From Solirubrobacteraceae bacterium (GTDB taxonomy: Bacteria; Actinomycetota; Thermoleophilia; Solirubrobacterales; Solirubrobacteraceae), in contig JASLDD010000205.1 in assembly GCA_030151725.1 (NCBI GenBank), forward strand, positions 1 to 9,541: a stretch of 9,541 nt of DNA. The letters are read 5' to 3'. Of the stretch, positions 1-5,380 are shown piece after piece. The translations under genes and the position numbers were made by a program. Below the pieces are notes generated by a model. It saw nothing but the letters and a program-made list of their open reading frames with translations. It was not told the DNA's origin and ran no database searches. How positions within the stretch are numbered: the first letter of the stretch is position 1; the number at the start of each line of letters is the position of its first letter.

Positions 1-654
1 GAGTACGGCGATCAGCCCCATCCAGGTAAGGCTCATCACGCCGAGCGCGAACAGGGCGGCCATCAGTGCCCAAGAGCAGCCGAAGCACCATCCGCCGTTG
101 CGCAAGCCCATCACAAGCGCTCGCGGCCGGGTGTGGGGCCAGGAGTTGTCCAGGAGTCGCAAGGGACTGCGGCATTTCGAGAGGAACGCGCGCTTGAGCG
201 GCGTCAGCTGGTAGAGCCCAGCGAACGCCAAAATGCCCGCCCCAAGCCAACGGCCACCGCTGTTCCAGGCCAAGGAGCTGGCAAACAGAGTCTTGCCAAG
301 CTCGAACAGGCCGTAGGCGCCAATCCCTGAGACGCTCCAGACGAGGAGATAGCCGCCGGTGAACAGCAGAACCCGGCTGAGCTCACGTCGCACCGTCACC
401 GCGAAGACAGCTGCTGTCGGCGCGAGCGACGGGAGCATCATCGCCGCCATCATCGTTACCCAGACGCCTGTGAACCAGCCGATGGACCCGAGAGCGGTCC
501 CCGGTCCTGCGTCCATACCTGCCATCTGGTCTGCCGTGAACCACCACGCCAACCCTGCCGCGGCGAGCAGCGAGGCGACCAGCCCCGGCTCCATGCGCAT
601 CGCCGTAAGCGGCGAAAAGCTCCTGACGCCGGCTGCTCCGCTGGCCGCGTTCAT
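1..654 (-). CDS. DUF2182 family integral membrane protein (3' end cut by window)
   Basis: I translated this reading frame by hand; it runs off the left edge, giving 218 residues. It is a multi-pass membrane protein with hydrophobic stretches at about residues 24-40, 60-83, 95-118, 136-150 and 194-218. It carries the hallmarks I associate with DUF2182 (predicted metal-binding membrane protein): MAAMMLPS at 69-76, LTPLKRAFLSKCRSP at 150-164, and a cysteine-bearing NGGWCFGCSWALM at 186-198 followed by GVMSLTWMG. C161, C190 and C193 are candidate metal or thiol ligands (inference). The biochemical role of the family is not established. The ATG at 654-652 has a good ribosome site (AGGAG, 5 bases upstream). 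It is the last visible gene of the SRPBCC-ArsR-DUF899 operon, 56 bases after DUF899. Perhaps 30-50 C-terminal residues are missing. The family call is strong; any function is a guess. Confidence 0.85.
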   Translation of the reverse strand, partial: MNAASGAAGVRSFSPLTAMRMEPGLVASLLAAAGLAWWFTADQMAGMDAGPGTALGSIGWFTGVWVTMMAAMMLPSLAPTAAVFAVTVRRELSRVLLFTGGYLLVWSVSGIGAYGLFELGKTLFASSLAWNSGGRWLGAGILAFAGLYQLTPLKRAFLSKCRSPLRLLDNSWPHTRPRALVMGLRNGGWCFGCSWALMAALFALGVMSLTWMGLIAVL

Positions 655-658
655 GGCA

Positions 659-680
659 ACTCCTGCAGCGCCGGAGGAGT
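659..680 (-). promoter_or_regulatory. Hairpin covering the DUF2182 ribosome binding site
   Basis: ACTCCT (659-664) and AGGAGT (675-680) form a perfect 6-bp inverted repeat around a 10-base loop. In the minus-strand message the 3' arm is the AGGAGT Shine-Dalgarno of the DUF2182 gene. Folding would hide that site, and a ribosome finishing DUF899 (stop at 711) would come close to it. A role in translational coupling is inference; a 6-bp stem can arise by chance in GC-rich DNA. Confidence 0.3.
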
Positions 681-710
681 CACCCGTGCTCGTCCTGCGC
701 GACGACATGC

Positions 711-1469
711 TCAAGCCCCTTCATATTCATCGTGGCGACGCCACCATATGCCGCTCTCGTTGCGTCCGAGGGGGGCGCGGTCGAGCCATGAGTACATGCC
801 CCAGACGCCATCGACGCCGCGTCCGTAGGCCGAATAGGTGTGATACACAACGCCGTCCTGAAGGGCGAAGGCGCTCATGCCTGGCCCCTCTTTCCTGAAT
901 GTCACGGGATCTGTGCCCGCGCCCGAGGCGATCTCGATGAGCCCGGGGCTTTTCTCGGAAGGCCTGAAATCGGTGGTGCGGAAGTTGTACTCGACGGCGC
1001 CGGACTGCCATTCCTCCTCGGTATGTGTGACGTGGAAGTCGTGGTTGAAGTCGCTGTCGAACGAGGATGCCCACGGGAAGCTCCAGCCCATCCGCCGCTT
1101 GTAGGCCTGCAGCTTTGGCAGCGGGGCACGCGAGACCGCCGTGAAGGCCACATCGTGATTTCTCAGGTGCACCACCGAACCGGAGAAGCCGTCTGCGATC
1201 GCGGAGCAGGACGGACAGCCGGCCGTGAAGTCCGGTCCGAACATGAAGTGGTAGATAAGCAACTGCGAGCGCCCCTGGAAAAGGTCGGAGAGAGTCGCGT
1301 TCCCTTGGTCGGTCTCGAAGGAGTAGTCCTTCTCGACGGGGACCCACGGCAGATCTTGTCGCATCCGCGTCACCTCATCGCCGCGCCGCGTCAGCTCCTT
1401 CTCGGCGTCGAGCAGCTCAAGCCGCGCTGCAAGCCACTCCTCACGAGTCCCGGTCCTCTGGTTGGTCAT
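711..1469 (-). CDS. DUF899 family thioredoxin-like protein
   Basis: This 252-residue cytoplasmic protein has the layout of DUF899, a thioredoxin-fold family. An N-terminal helix with TREEWLAARLELLDAEKELT lies at about 8-27. The segment LPWVPVEKDYSFET (40-53) leads into the fold, followed by LIYHFMFGPDF (71-81) and the two-cysteine motif GCPSCS at 84-89 (C85, C88). The central GWSFPWASSFDSDFNHDF lies at 128-145, and WWRRHDEY at 242-249 closes the protein. The CPxC pair suggests a redox or peroxidase-like activity, but no reaction has been assigned to the family as far as I know. The start has a strong AAGGAG 7 bases upstream. Its ATG overlaps the ArsR stop by 4 bases (ATGA), so the two are translationally coupled. 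It sits between an ArsR regulator and a DUF2182 membrane protein with clustered cysteines, consistent with a shared redox or metal-related job (inference). Confidence 0.92.
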   Translation of the reverse strand: MTNQRTGTREEWLAARLELLDAEKELTRRGDEVTRMRQDLPWVPVEKDYSFETDQGNATLSDLFQGRSQLLIYHFMFGPDFTAGCPSCSAIADGFSGSVVHLRNHDVAFTAVSRAPLPKLQAYKRRMGWSFPWASSFDSDFNHDFHVTHTEEEWQSGAVEYNFRTTDFRPSEKSPGLIEIASGAGTDPVTFRKEGPGMSAFALQDGVVYHTYSAYGRGVDGVWGMYSWLDRAPLGRNESGIWWRRHDEYEGA

Positions 1470-1837
1470 TGCTCATCTCCTTGTCGGTGTTGGAAGTCTC
1501 CGGCTTCGGGCTGAACTGCTTCGGCGAGCCGCTTGATCCGTGCCAGGCGCCTGTCCCACTGCGCGGCTACGCGAGTCATCGCTTCGGCGGCATCGTCCAG
1601 CCGCTCGGGCCGGATCGCGTAGCGCACTTCCCTTCCGCTGCGCCGGCCTGTGACGAGTCCGACACGGTTCAACACGATCAGGTGCTTGGCGACAGCCTGC
1701 CGGGTGACGGGGAGGCCCTGTGCGAGCGTTGTGGTGGTCGCTTCTCCTTGCTCGAGAAGTGCGTCGAGCACTCGCCGTCGCGTGGGGTCGGCCACGGCCG
1801 ACCACAGGGCGTCGTCCTCGGCGACAGCGGTGGCCAT
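1466..1837 (-). CDS. ArsR-family winged-helix transcriptional regulator
   Basis: A 123-residue DNA-binding repressor of the ArsR/SmtB fold. LWSAVADPTRRRVLDALLEQG (11-31) is the typical opening helix. The helix-turn-helix spans about 34-56, with recognition helix VTRQAVAKHLIVLNRVG at 44-60. The wing is GRRSGREVRYAI (64-75). There are no cysteines and no clear metal-binding helix signature, so it is probably not a metal sensor. It belongs to the kind that is commonly paired with SRPBCC/AHSA1 genes. The ATG shares one base with the stop of the upstream SRPBCC gene (TGATG), and its own stop overlaps the DUF899 start (ATGA). No convincing ribosome site precedes it, so translation probably depends on coupling. 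It is likely the autorepressor of this operon (inference). Its ligand cannot be read from the sequence. Confidence 0.93.
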   Translation of the reverse strand: MATAVAEDDALWSAVADPTRRRVLDALLEQGEATTTTLAQGLPVTRQAVAKHLIVLNRVGLVTGRRSGREVRYAIRPERLDDAAEAMTRVAAQWDRRLARIKRLAEAVQPEAGDFQHRQGDEQ

Positions 1838-2319
1838 CAGGGATTCGTCCGGCGTGGTTTGGCTGTCACGTAATCGAGCATTTCGCCGAAATGCCGCTCC
1901 CAGCCTTGCCCGTGATCTTCGAGGTAGCGCTCCTTGCTCTCCTCGTCATGAGTCACAGCATCGATGCCACTCTCGAGCACTCGCAGCCGTGTCCCGCCGG
2001 CCTCCTCGAGGAGGTTGAACTCGACCAACGCCGAGTTGCTCTGGTCGGGCTTTGTCCCCTCTGGATGGTTCCAACGGAAGGAGAAACGGCGGAACGGTTC
2101 GGCGTCGATGACGCGAATCGGTACGACCAGGTTGGACTCCTTCTCTCCACCGCGGCCTCCGGGCTTCCACATGAGGCAGCCGTCCGCGCCGGCGCGCCCC
2201 TCCACATCTGCCGCATCGCTGAACCAGCGGCTGATGTGCTCGGGCTCGGTTATCACGCGCCAGACCACCTCTGGGCTGGCGTGGATGAGGATCTCCCGTT
2301 CGACGCTGTCCGCGGCCAC
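1837..2319 (-). CDS. SRPBCC / AHSA1-like (START-fold) domain protein
   Basis: This 160-residue soluble protein matches the Aha1-C-like SRPBCC family. It opens with VEREILIHASPEVVWRVITE (6-25), then HISRWFSDAADV (28-39) and a strand-rich middle including FRRFSFRWNHP at about 76-86. ALVEFNLLEEAGGTRLRVLESG lies at about 97-118, and the C-terminal helix is GWERHFGEMLDYV (139-151). The fold is a single small-molecule-binding cavity; no catalytic residues are evident. The GTG start is chosen because AAAGGAG lies 5 bases upstream and the family consensus begins here. It is the first gene of the operon and overlaps the ArsR start by one base. SRPBCC-ArsR pairs are common in actinobacteria; binding of an effector or a lipophilic substrate is plausible but unproven. 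Confidence 0.92.
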   Translation of the reverse strand: MAADSVEREILIHASPEVVWRVITEPEHISRWFSDAADVEGRAGADGCLMWKPGGRGGEKESNLVVPIRVIDAEPFRRFSFRWNHPEGTKPDQSNSALVEFNLLEEAGGTRLRVLESGIDAVTHDEESKERYLEDHGQGWERHFGEMLDYVTAKPRRTNP

Positions 2320-2340
2320 GCCGGCTCCTTTCCTATACGT

Positions 2341-2355
2341 GCAACCGATGGTTGC
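2341..2355. promoter_or_regulatory. Perfect palindrome, candidate ArsR operator
   Basis: GCAACC-GAT-GGTTGC is a perfect 6-bp inverted repeat with a 3-base centre, 21 bases upstream of the GTG of the first operon gene. A degenerate copy (GCAACC-GAC-GGGTTC) lies at 2411-2423, and GGTTG/CAACC arms with an 8-base gap at 2464-2481. A dyad of this size suits a dimeric winged-helix repressor. Assignment to the ArsR protein is inference from position. Confidence 0.5.
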
Positions 2356-2410
2356 GGGATGTTTGGCTCACGATAGCGCACAGGCGCGTGTCTCGCCCGC
2401 TGCCTGTCTC

Positions 2411-2423
2411 GCAACCGACGGGT
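2411..2423. repeat. Degenerate second copy of the GCAACC palindrome
   Basis: GCAACCGA repeats the left half of the 2341 palindrome exactly, 70 bases away (about seven helical turns). The right half is imperfect (GGGTTC instead of GGTTGC). It could be a secondary operator. Alone it would not be worth calling. Confidence 0.35.
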
Positions 2424-2463
2424 TCGTCGTCTGGAGAGCCCGTCGTATGAAAAGGCGACTCAT

Positions 2464-2481
2464 GGTTGGTATCAGTCAACC
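2464..2481. repeat. GGTTG/CAACC inverted repeat
   Basis: Arms GGTTG (2464-2468) and CAACC (2477-2481) flank 8 bases. They use the same half-site letters as the 2341 palindrome but in the opposite order. It lies nearer to the plus-strand secreted-protein gene, so the same regulator might touch both promoters (inference). Confidence 0.3.
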
Positions 2482-2585
2482 GGACACTTGTTGTGGCGAT
2501 GTTATTTGCGCTGTGGTCACACCATGTGGATGTCGGAGAGTGATACCTTTCGCCTGAGTGGATCACAATAGGGGGGATCGTCATC

Positions 2586-3266
2586 ATGCAGCGCGTCACA
2601 ACAATCGGTGCTGTGCTCCTCGCGCTGCTGGCGATTGGCGCGGTCATGGCAACTGCGGCTTCTGCGCGGACGCTCGTGTTGAGCGAAAGTGGTCGAGTCC
2701 TGATGTCGGGCGAAGAATTTGAAATGGAAGGGCCGCCTGGAGCTTTCTCTGTCAGAGCGCAGGAAGCGGGTTTTGACTGCGGGAGTGTCTCCACAGGCGT
2801 GGAGCTGGGCGTAATCACCAACTCGGCGACGAAGGACGAACTGAAACTCGAACGCTTGAACCAAGGCTACATCCAGGGCTGTGAGAGCGGTCAGGGCTTT
2901 GCGAACGCCTATCTATATCTCAGCGGTCCGCTGACGCTTCGGGCAAGCGGCAAGGCGACCGGAGGCTCAGTTAGCGTAGATGTTGAATTCGAACATATTT
3001 ATTTCCACGAACGTGAGTATCCCGACGTGAGCTGCATCTATTCGAGAAAAGAGCTGTCGGGGACCAATACGGCGACTTCCAGTGTTCAAGCCCTAGCGGT
3101 CGAATTCGCGGGTACGCTGCAACTCGCAAGTGGGGGATATAACGACGGCGAATCTGTTCCGGACAAGCACATCTGCCCAAAGACTGCAGAAATGAGCCTT
3201 GTGCTCAACCGTGCTGAAGGAGAAGGATACGAACCCGTCGAAGAGCAGGTTCTGTCACGACAATAG
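2586..3266 (+). CDS. Secreted protein of unknown function with four cysteines
   Basis: I do not recognise a named domain. The 226-residue product begins with a clear signal peptide: a basic start, the hydrophobic core IGAVLLALLAIGAVMATAA (7-25), and an ASA cleavage site, probably after residue 27. The mature part of about 199 residues is acidic and rich in Ser, Gly, Thr and beta-prone stretches. It has four cysteines (65, 99, 150, 197), enough for two disulfides, and no further membrane segment or LPXTG anchor. It resembles in style the many paralogous secreted proteins seen in Thermoleophilia genomes (from memory). Base composition differs from its neighbours: two hand-counted 60-base lines (2701-2760, 2941-3000) gave 33 and 31 G+C. 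Rarer codons such as CTA, AGA and ATT appear. It stands alone, with its stop 15 bases from the convergent nitroreductase stop. The start is supported by the signal peptide and a G-run 9 bases upstream. Confidence 0.75.
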   Translation: MQRVTTIGAVLLALLAIGAVMATAASARTLVLSESGRVLMSGEEFEMEGPPGAFSVRAQEAGFDCGSVSTGVELGVITNSATKDELKLERLNQGYIQGCESGQGFANAYLYLSGPLTLRASGKATGGSVSVDVEFEHIYFHEREYPDVSCIYSRKELSGTNTATSSVQALAVEFAGTLQLASGGYNDGESVPDKHICPKTAEMSLVLNRAEGEGYEPVEEQVLSRQ

Positions 3267-3281
3267 TGCCCTCCGCTCGAG

Positions 3282-3764
3282 TCAACGTGGGTCGAGGATT
3301 ACAATTGGGATTCTCCGTCCTTTGGCGTTGCGTCGGTAGAAGTCGTATCCGGGAAACATCGCGACCAGCTCCTTCCAGAGTCGCTCGCGCTCGTCATCTT
3401 GGGCCAGGCGCGCGTGGACATTGCGAACCTCAGAGTGGATCTGGATTTTGGTATCGGGGTTTGCCATGAGGTTGTGAAACCATGCGGGGTGGGTTGGCTG
3501 CCCACCCTTTGAGCCGGCGATGACAATTGCCTCCCCGTATTCGTGGTACATGAGGGGAGATGTCCTTTTGGTCCCGGTCTTGGCGCCTACGTGGTCGATT
3601 AGGGCAATCCTGGCGTTGGGCCAGCCCGGGAGAGCCCCGCCGACCCGTCCGCTGCTCTTCCGGTAGAGGAACACATGGATTTTCGTCGCGCGACGTCCGG
3701 CGTAAAGGCCACGTTTGTTGATGAATTCTGAGCTTGATGCTGTGAGTTTCCCTAGCAGGGGCAT
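3282..3764 (-). CDS. Deazaflavin (F420)-dependent nitroreductase family protein
   Basis: This 160-residue protein matches the Ddn-like split-barrel family, which uses reduced coenzyme F420 in mycobacteria and other actinobacteria. Recognisable pieces are the substrate and cofactor core IALIDHVGAKTGTKRTSPLM (53-72), AIVIAGSKGGQPTHPAWFHNL (79-99), ANPDTKIQI (101-109), the ERLW helix start (127-130), and the closing FPGYDFYRR...RRIPIVILDPR (137-160). G60, K62, G64, R67 and the HPAW motif are typical. Its length fits the family (Ddn is about 150 residues). F420H2-dependent reduction of a nitro, quinone or enone substrate is likely, but the substrate is unknown. The ATG has AAGGGA about 9 bases upstream. 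The TetR gene ends 24 bases upstream on the same strand, so the two probably form an operon in which TetR controls the enzyme. The Pfam-level call is firm; cofactor use is inferred from the family. Confidence 0.9.
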   Translation of the reverse strand: MPLLGKLTASSSEFINKRGLYAGRRATKIHVFLYRKSSGRVGGALPGWPNARIALIDHVGAKTGTKRTSPLMYHEYGEAIVIAGSKGGQPTHPAWFHNLMANPDTKIQIHSEVRNVHARLAQDDERERLWKELVAMFPGYDFYRRNAKGRRIPIVILDPR

Positions 3765-3788
3765 GGCTTTTTCCCTTCCGGCTTCAAT

Positions 3789-4427
3789 TTACGACGGGGG
3801 CACCACTACGATGGAGGCCGCCCGTCCGAGGATCTCCCCGAAGAGCGCCTCGTCCACCTCGTCGGGATCGATCGTCTTTTCAAGCGACAGCCCGGTGAAC
3901 AGGGCACAGACGGCCATGACCAAGCGTTCCGCGGGGACTGTCAACTCAATTCCGTTGCGTCTCACCTCAGCCTCGAGCAGGCGTACGAGTGCGTCCTTGC
4001 GGGCTCGAAAACAAGCGCGAAAGCGTGAGCCGATGCTCTCGTCCCGAGAGGCAATTGTGCAGAATTCATGAAACAGCTTTCCCCATGCTCGTTCCTGGCT
4101 CAGGTAGTCAGCGAGCATCGAGGCAATGTCGAGCGTCTTGCGCTCAGTCGAGCCCGCGTCGTCGAGAAGCGCCTCGATGCGGTCGATGTGGGACTGAAAT
4201 CGCTGTTCCACGATCTCGAGCAAGAGCTCGCTCTTGCCCGTGAAGTTGGAGTAGACGGCCTTGCGTGTGTAGCCGGCTCGTTCCGCGATCTCCTCGAGGG
4301 AGCTCTCGGCGTAGCCACGGGCTTCAAAGACCTCAAGCGCTGAGCTCAACAGCCGCTCGCGCGTCTGGCCACGCTGCTCGTCGCGGGTGAGGCGACGTGG
4401 AGGATCTGTTAAGGATACATCGTGCAC
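3789..4427 (-). CDS. TetR/AcrR-family transcriptional regulator
   Basis: A 212-residue one-component repressor. The N-terminal helix-turn-helix covers about 22-69: QTRERLLSSALEVFEARGYA, then SLEEIAERAGYTRKAVYSNF with recognition helix TRKAVYSNF (54-62) and GKSELLLEIVEQRF. The C-terminal ligand-binding part (80-212) is all helical, includes ERAWGKLFHEF and LVMAVCALFTGLSLEKTI, and has no recognised subfamily ligand. The GTG start at 4427 is the only plausible start that leaves the usual short arm before the HTH. No ribosome site precedes it, but a TACACT hexamer ending 11 bases before the GTG could be a -10 element giving a nearly leaderless message (inference). It lies 24 bases ahead of the nitroreductase gene and diverges from the cupin gene across a short region containing repeats. 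Control of both neighbours is likely. Confidence 0.92.
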   Translation of the reverse strand: MHDVSLTDPPRRLTRDEQRGQTRERLLSSALEVFEARGYAESSLEEIAERAGYTRKAVYSNFTGKSELLLEIVEQRFQSHIDRIEALLDDAGSTERKTLDIASMLADYLSQERAWGKLFHEFCTIASRDESIGSRFRACFRARKDALVRLLEAEVRRNGIELTVPAERLVMAVCALFTGLSLEKTIDPDEVDEALFGEILGRAASIVVVPPS

Positions 4428-4495
4428 CTGGGAACGAAGTGTACCCGATTGAGTACCCCCGCGGGGCGGCGGGGGTGAGCAGTAGGATCGTGGCC
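4428..4495. promoter_or_regulatory. Divergent TetR/cupin control region with direct and inverted repeats
   Basis: Two GTACCC direct repeats (4441-4446 and 4453-4458) are spaced 12 bases start to start. An inverted repeat with 8-bp arms, ACCCCCGC (4455-4462) and GCGGGGGT (4469-4476), surrounds a 6-base centre. These lie between the TetR start and the cupin ribosome site (AGGA, 4484-4487), where an autoregulating TetR protein would be expected to bind. Which element, if any, is the operator cannot be told from one copy. Confidence 0.45.
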
Positions 4496-4900
4496 GTGCC
4501 GTTCACGCTCAGGAACCTCAAGGAGGATCTGGAGGATCTCGGGTCCAACTTCGACGGCGCGCCAGGCCTGGAGTTTCGCCACGCGAGCATGGCGCTCGGG
4601 CTCGAGCAGGGCGGGCTTTGCTACCAGCGCATGCCGCCCGGCTATCGCTTCCCATATGGCCACACGCACAGGGAGCAGGAGGAGATTTACGTGGTCGTGC
4701 GCGGTAGCGGGCGGATGAAGCTCGACGATGAGGTCATCCAGATCAAGGAATGGGACGTGGTTCGTATCCCACCCGGCACGTGGCGGGGCTACGAGGGCGG
4801 CCAGGACGGCCTCGAGATGCTCGTCTTCGGTGCGCCCAACCTCGGCGAGAACGCACGCGACGACGTGGAGGGTCAGCGCGACTGGTGGGCTAGCGCCTGA
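4496..4900 (+). CDS. Single-domain cupin protein
   Basis: A 134-residue small beta-barrel (cupin 2-like) protein. Motif 1 is visible as FPYGHTHREQEEIYVVVRGSGRM (52-74), with metal-ligand candidates H56, H58 and E62/E63. Motif 2 is EWDVVRIPPGTWRGYEGG (85-102), but the usual histidine is replaced by arginine (R97), so metal binding would lack one standard ligand. LEMLVFGAP (107-115) ends the barrel. The frame is open from a GTG at 4397, which would add 33 residues. I prefer the GTG at 4496 because AGGA sits 8 bases upstream, the family usually opens with a short MPFTLRNLxED-type start, and the longer version would overlap the TetR gene and the repeat region. It diverges from TetR and is probably regulated by it. 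The function of this cupin group (enzyme or small-molecule binder) is unknown. Confidence 0.85.
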   Translation: MPFTLRNLKEDLEDLGSNFDGAPGLEFRHASMALGLEQGGLCYQRMPPGYRFPYGHTHREQEEIYVVVRGSGRMKLDDEVIQIKEWDVVRIPPGTWRGYEGGQDGLEMLVFGAPNLGENARDDVEGQRDWWASA

Positions 4901-4948
4901 CGGCGGGATCGCTGCAGAGGGCCTGACTCACCTGGAAAGCCTCACTCG

Positions 4949-5185
4949 TCAGCCTGGACAGTCGATCCATCGCCACATCAGCTCGTCGCGTAGCTCGTGA
5001 TATGACGGCGCCGCCGATGGTGGATCGCCCGCCAGGCACTCGATCACCGCCCCGGGACCATGAAGCTCATCTTCGGCCGCGGTTGTCCAATGAACCTCTG
5101 GATGAAGCAAGGACGCGAGGCGGTCCCAACTGTGAGCTTCGATTGCTGCGAGCACGCTGCACACCGCTGGTACTTGCTCGGCCAA
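4949..5185 (-). CDS. Short NTF2-like / SnoaL-like protein with TTG start
   Basis: The product is 78 residues: an N-terminal helix (VPAVCSVLAAIEAHSWDRLASLLHP, 5-29), HPEVHWTT (28-35), GPGAVIECL (43-51), and a compact end SYHELRDELMWRWIDCPG (61-78). The order AIEAHxWDxLxxLLHPxVxW...G...V...PP..APS..ELRD...RWID is that of small NTF2-like proteins, a cone-shaped fold used by binding proteins and small enzymes. I recall short actinobacterial members of this size. The frame is open up to an ATG at 5257, but the added part lies on a perfect hairpin and does not look like protein. The TTG at 5185 has GAGGAGG 6 bases upstream, the best ribosome site in this stretch, so I choose it. It lies downstream of tRNA-Ala on the same strand and converges with the cupin gene, 48 bases apart. 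Function unknown. Confidence 0.7.
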   Translation of the reverse strand: MAEQVPAVCSVLAAIEAHSWDRLASLLHPEVHWTTAAEDELHGPGAVIECLAGDPPSAAPSYHELRDELMWRWIDCPG

Positions 5186-5219
5186 ACGCTGCCTCCTCGA
5201 CCGGTGGCCTGCCCCAGTG

Positions 5220-5247
5220 ACGCACTCGATCGCCATGCCGAGTGCGT
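5220..5247 (-). terminator. Perfect 9-bp hairpin just downstream of tRNA-Ala
   Basis: ACGCACTCG (5220-5228) and CGAGTGCGT (5239-5247) form a perfect 9-bp GC-rich stem with a 10-base loop. On the minus strand it begins 14 bases after the tRNA 3' end. No U-tract follows, so a classical intrinsic terminator is not certain; U-less hairpins have been proposed as terminators in actinobacteria. It could instead mark the end of the tRNA precursor or be an operator for the NTF2-like gene, whose ribosome site lies about 22 bases further on. Confidence 0.45.
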
Positions 5248-5261
5248 GCACAGACAAGAAA

Positions 5262-5334
5262 TGGAGCTAGTCGGGCTCGAACCGACGACCTCCGCCATGC
5301 CATGGCGGCGCTCTCCCAGCTGAGCTATAGCCCC
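5262..5334 (-). tRNA. tRNA-Ala (anticodon GGC)
   Basis: The minus strand folds into a complete 73-base cloverleaf. The acceptor GGGGCTA pairs with TAGCTCC. The D arm is GCTC-AGCTGGGA-GAGC. The anticodon stem CCGCC/GGCGG holds loop ATGGCAT with anticodon GGC, reading GCC/GCU alanine codons. The variable loop is AGGTC and the T arm is GTCGG-TTCGAGC-CCGAC. Position 73 is A. The acceptor contains the G3-U70 wobble pair, the known main identity signal for alanyl-tRNA synthetase. CCA is not encoded (TTT follows). The gene is uninterrupted. The QxK endonuclease gene ends 46 bases upstream on the same strand. Confidence 0.97.
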
Positions 5335-5380
5335 AGAGCTCACAATCCTACCGTGAGCGACCCCAGCATCCAAGGTGGAC

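Larger units (their letters stand above)
2320..2585. promoter_or_regulatory. Divergent intergenic region between the SRPBCC operon and the secreted-protein gene
   Basis: A 266-base gap with no credible gene. It must carry the promoters of the minus-strand ArsR operon and the plus-strand secreted protein, but I see no clear -35/-10 pair for either. It is more AT-rich in its right half (about 2450-2585). It contains three CAACC/GGTTG-type repeats, annotated below. It also has a distant inverted pair, GGTATCA (2468-2474) and TGATACC (2541-2547). A G-run (2571-2576) nine bases before the ATG at 2586 is the likely ribosome site of the plus-strand gene. Confidence 0.5.

Noticed and set aside
840..1514. 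224-residue plus-strand frame opposite DUF899
   Set aside because: Antisense shadow of a coding region with clear DUF899 motifs.
1720..2376. 218-residue plus-strand frame across ArsR and SRPBCC genes
   Set aside because: Runs across two overlapping real genes on the other strand and has no recognisable domain.
2468..2547. GGTATCA/TGATACC inverted pair
   Set aside because: 7-bp arms 66 bases apart are too short and distant to call as a site on their own.
2517..2864. Minus-strand frames (2333-2821 and 2517-2864) opposite the secreted protein
   Set aside because: The plus-strand gene has a signal peptide and ribosome site; these lack both.
4397..4495. 33-residue N-terminal extension of the cupin
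   Set aside because: Would overlap the TetR gene and the repeat region, and lacks both a ribosome site and family similarity.
5262..5334. Phage or integrative-element attachment site at the tRNA
   Set aside because: I saw no second copy of the tRNA 3' end and no integrase gene in the window.
5044..5373. A 109-residue frame containing GAIAQLGERRHGMAEVVGSS
   Set aside because: This is the well-known false protein made by translating tRNA-Ala; the tRNA is the real feature.
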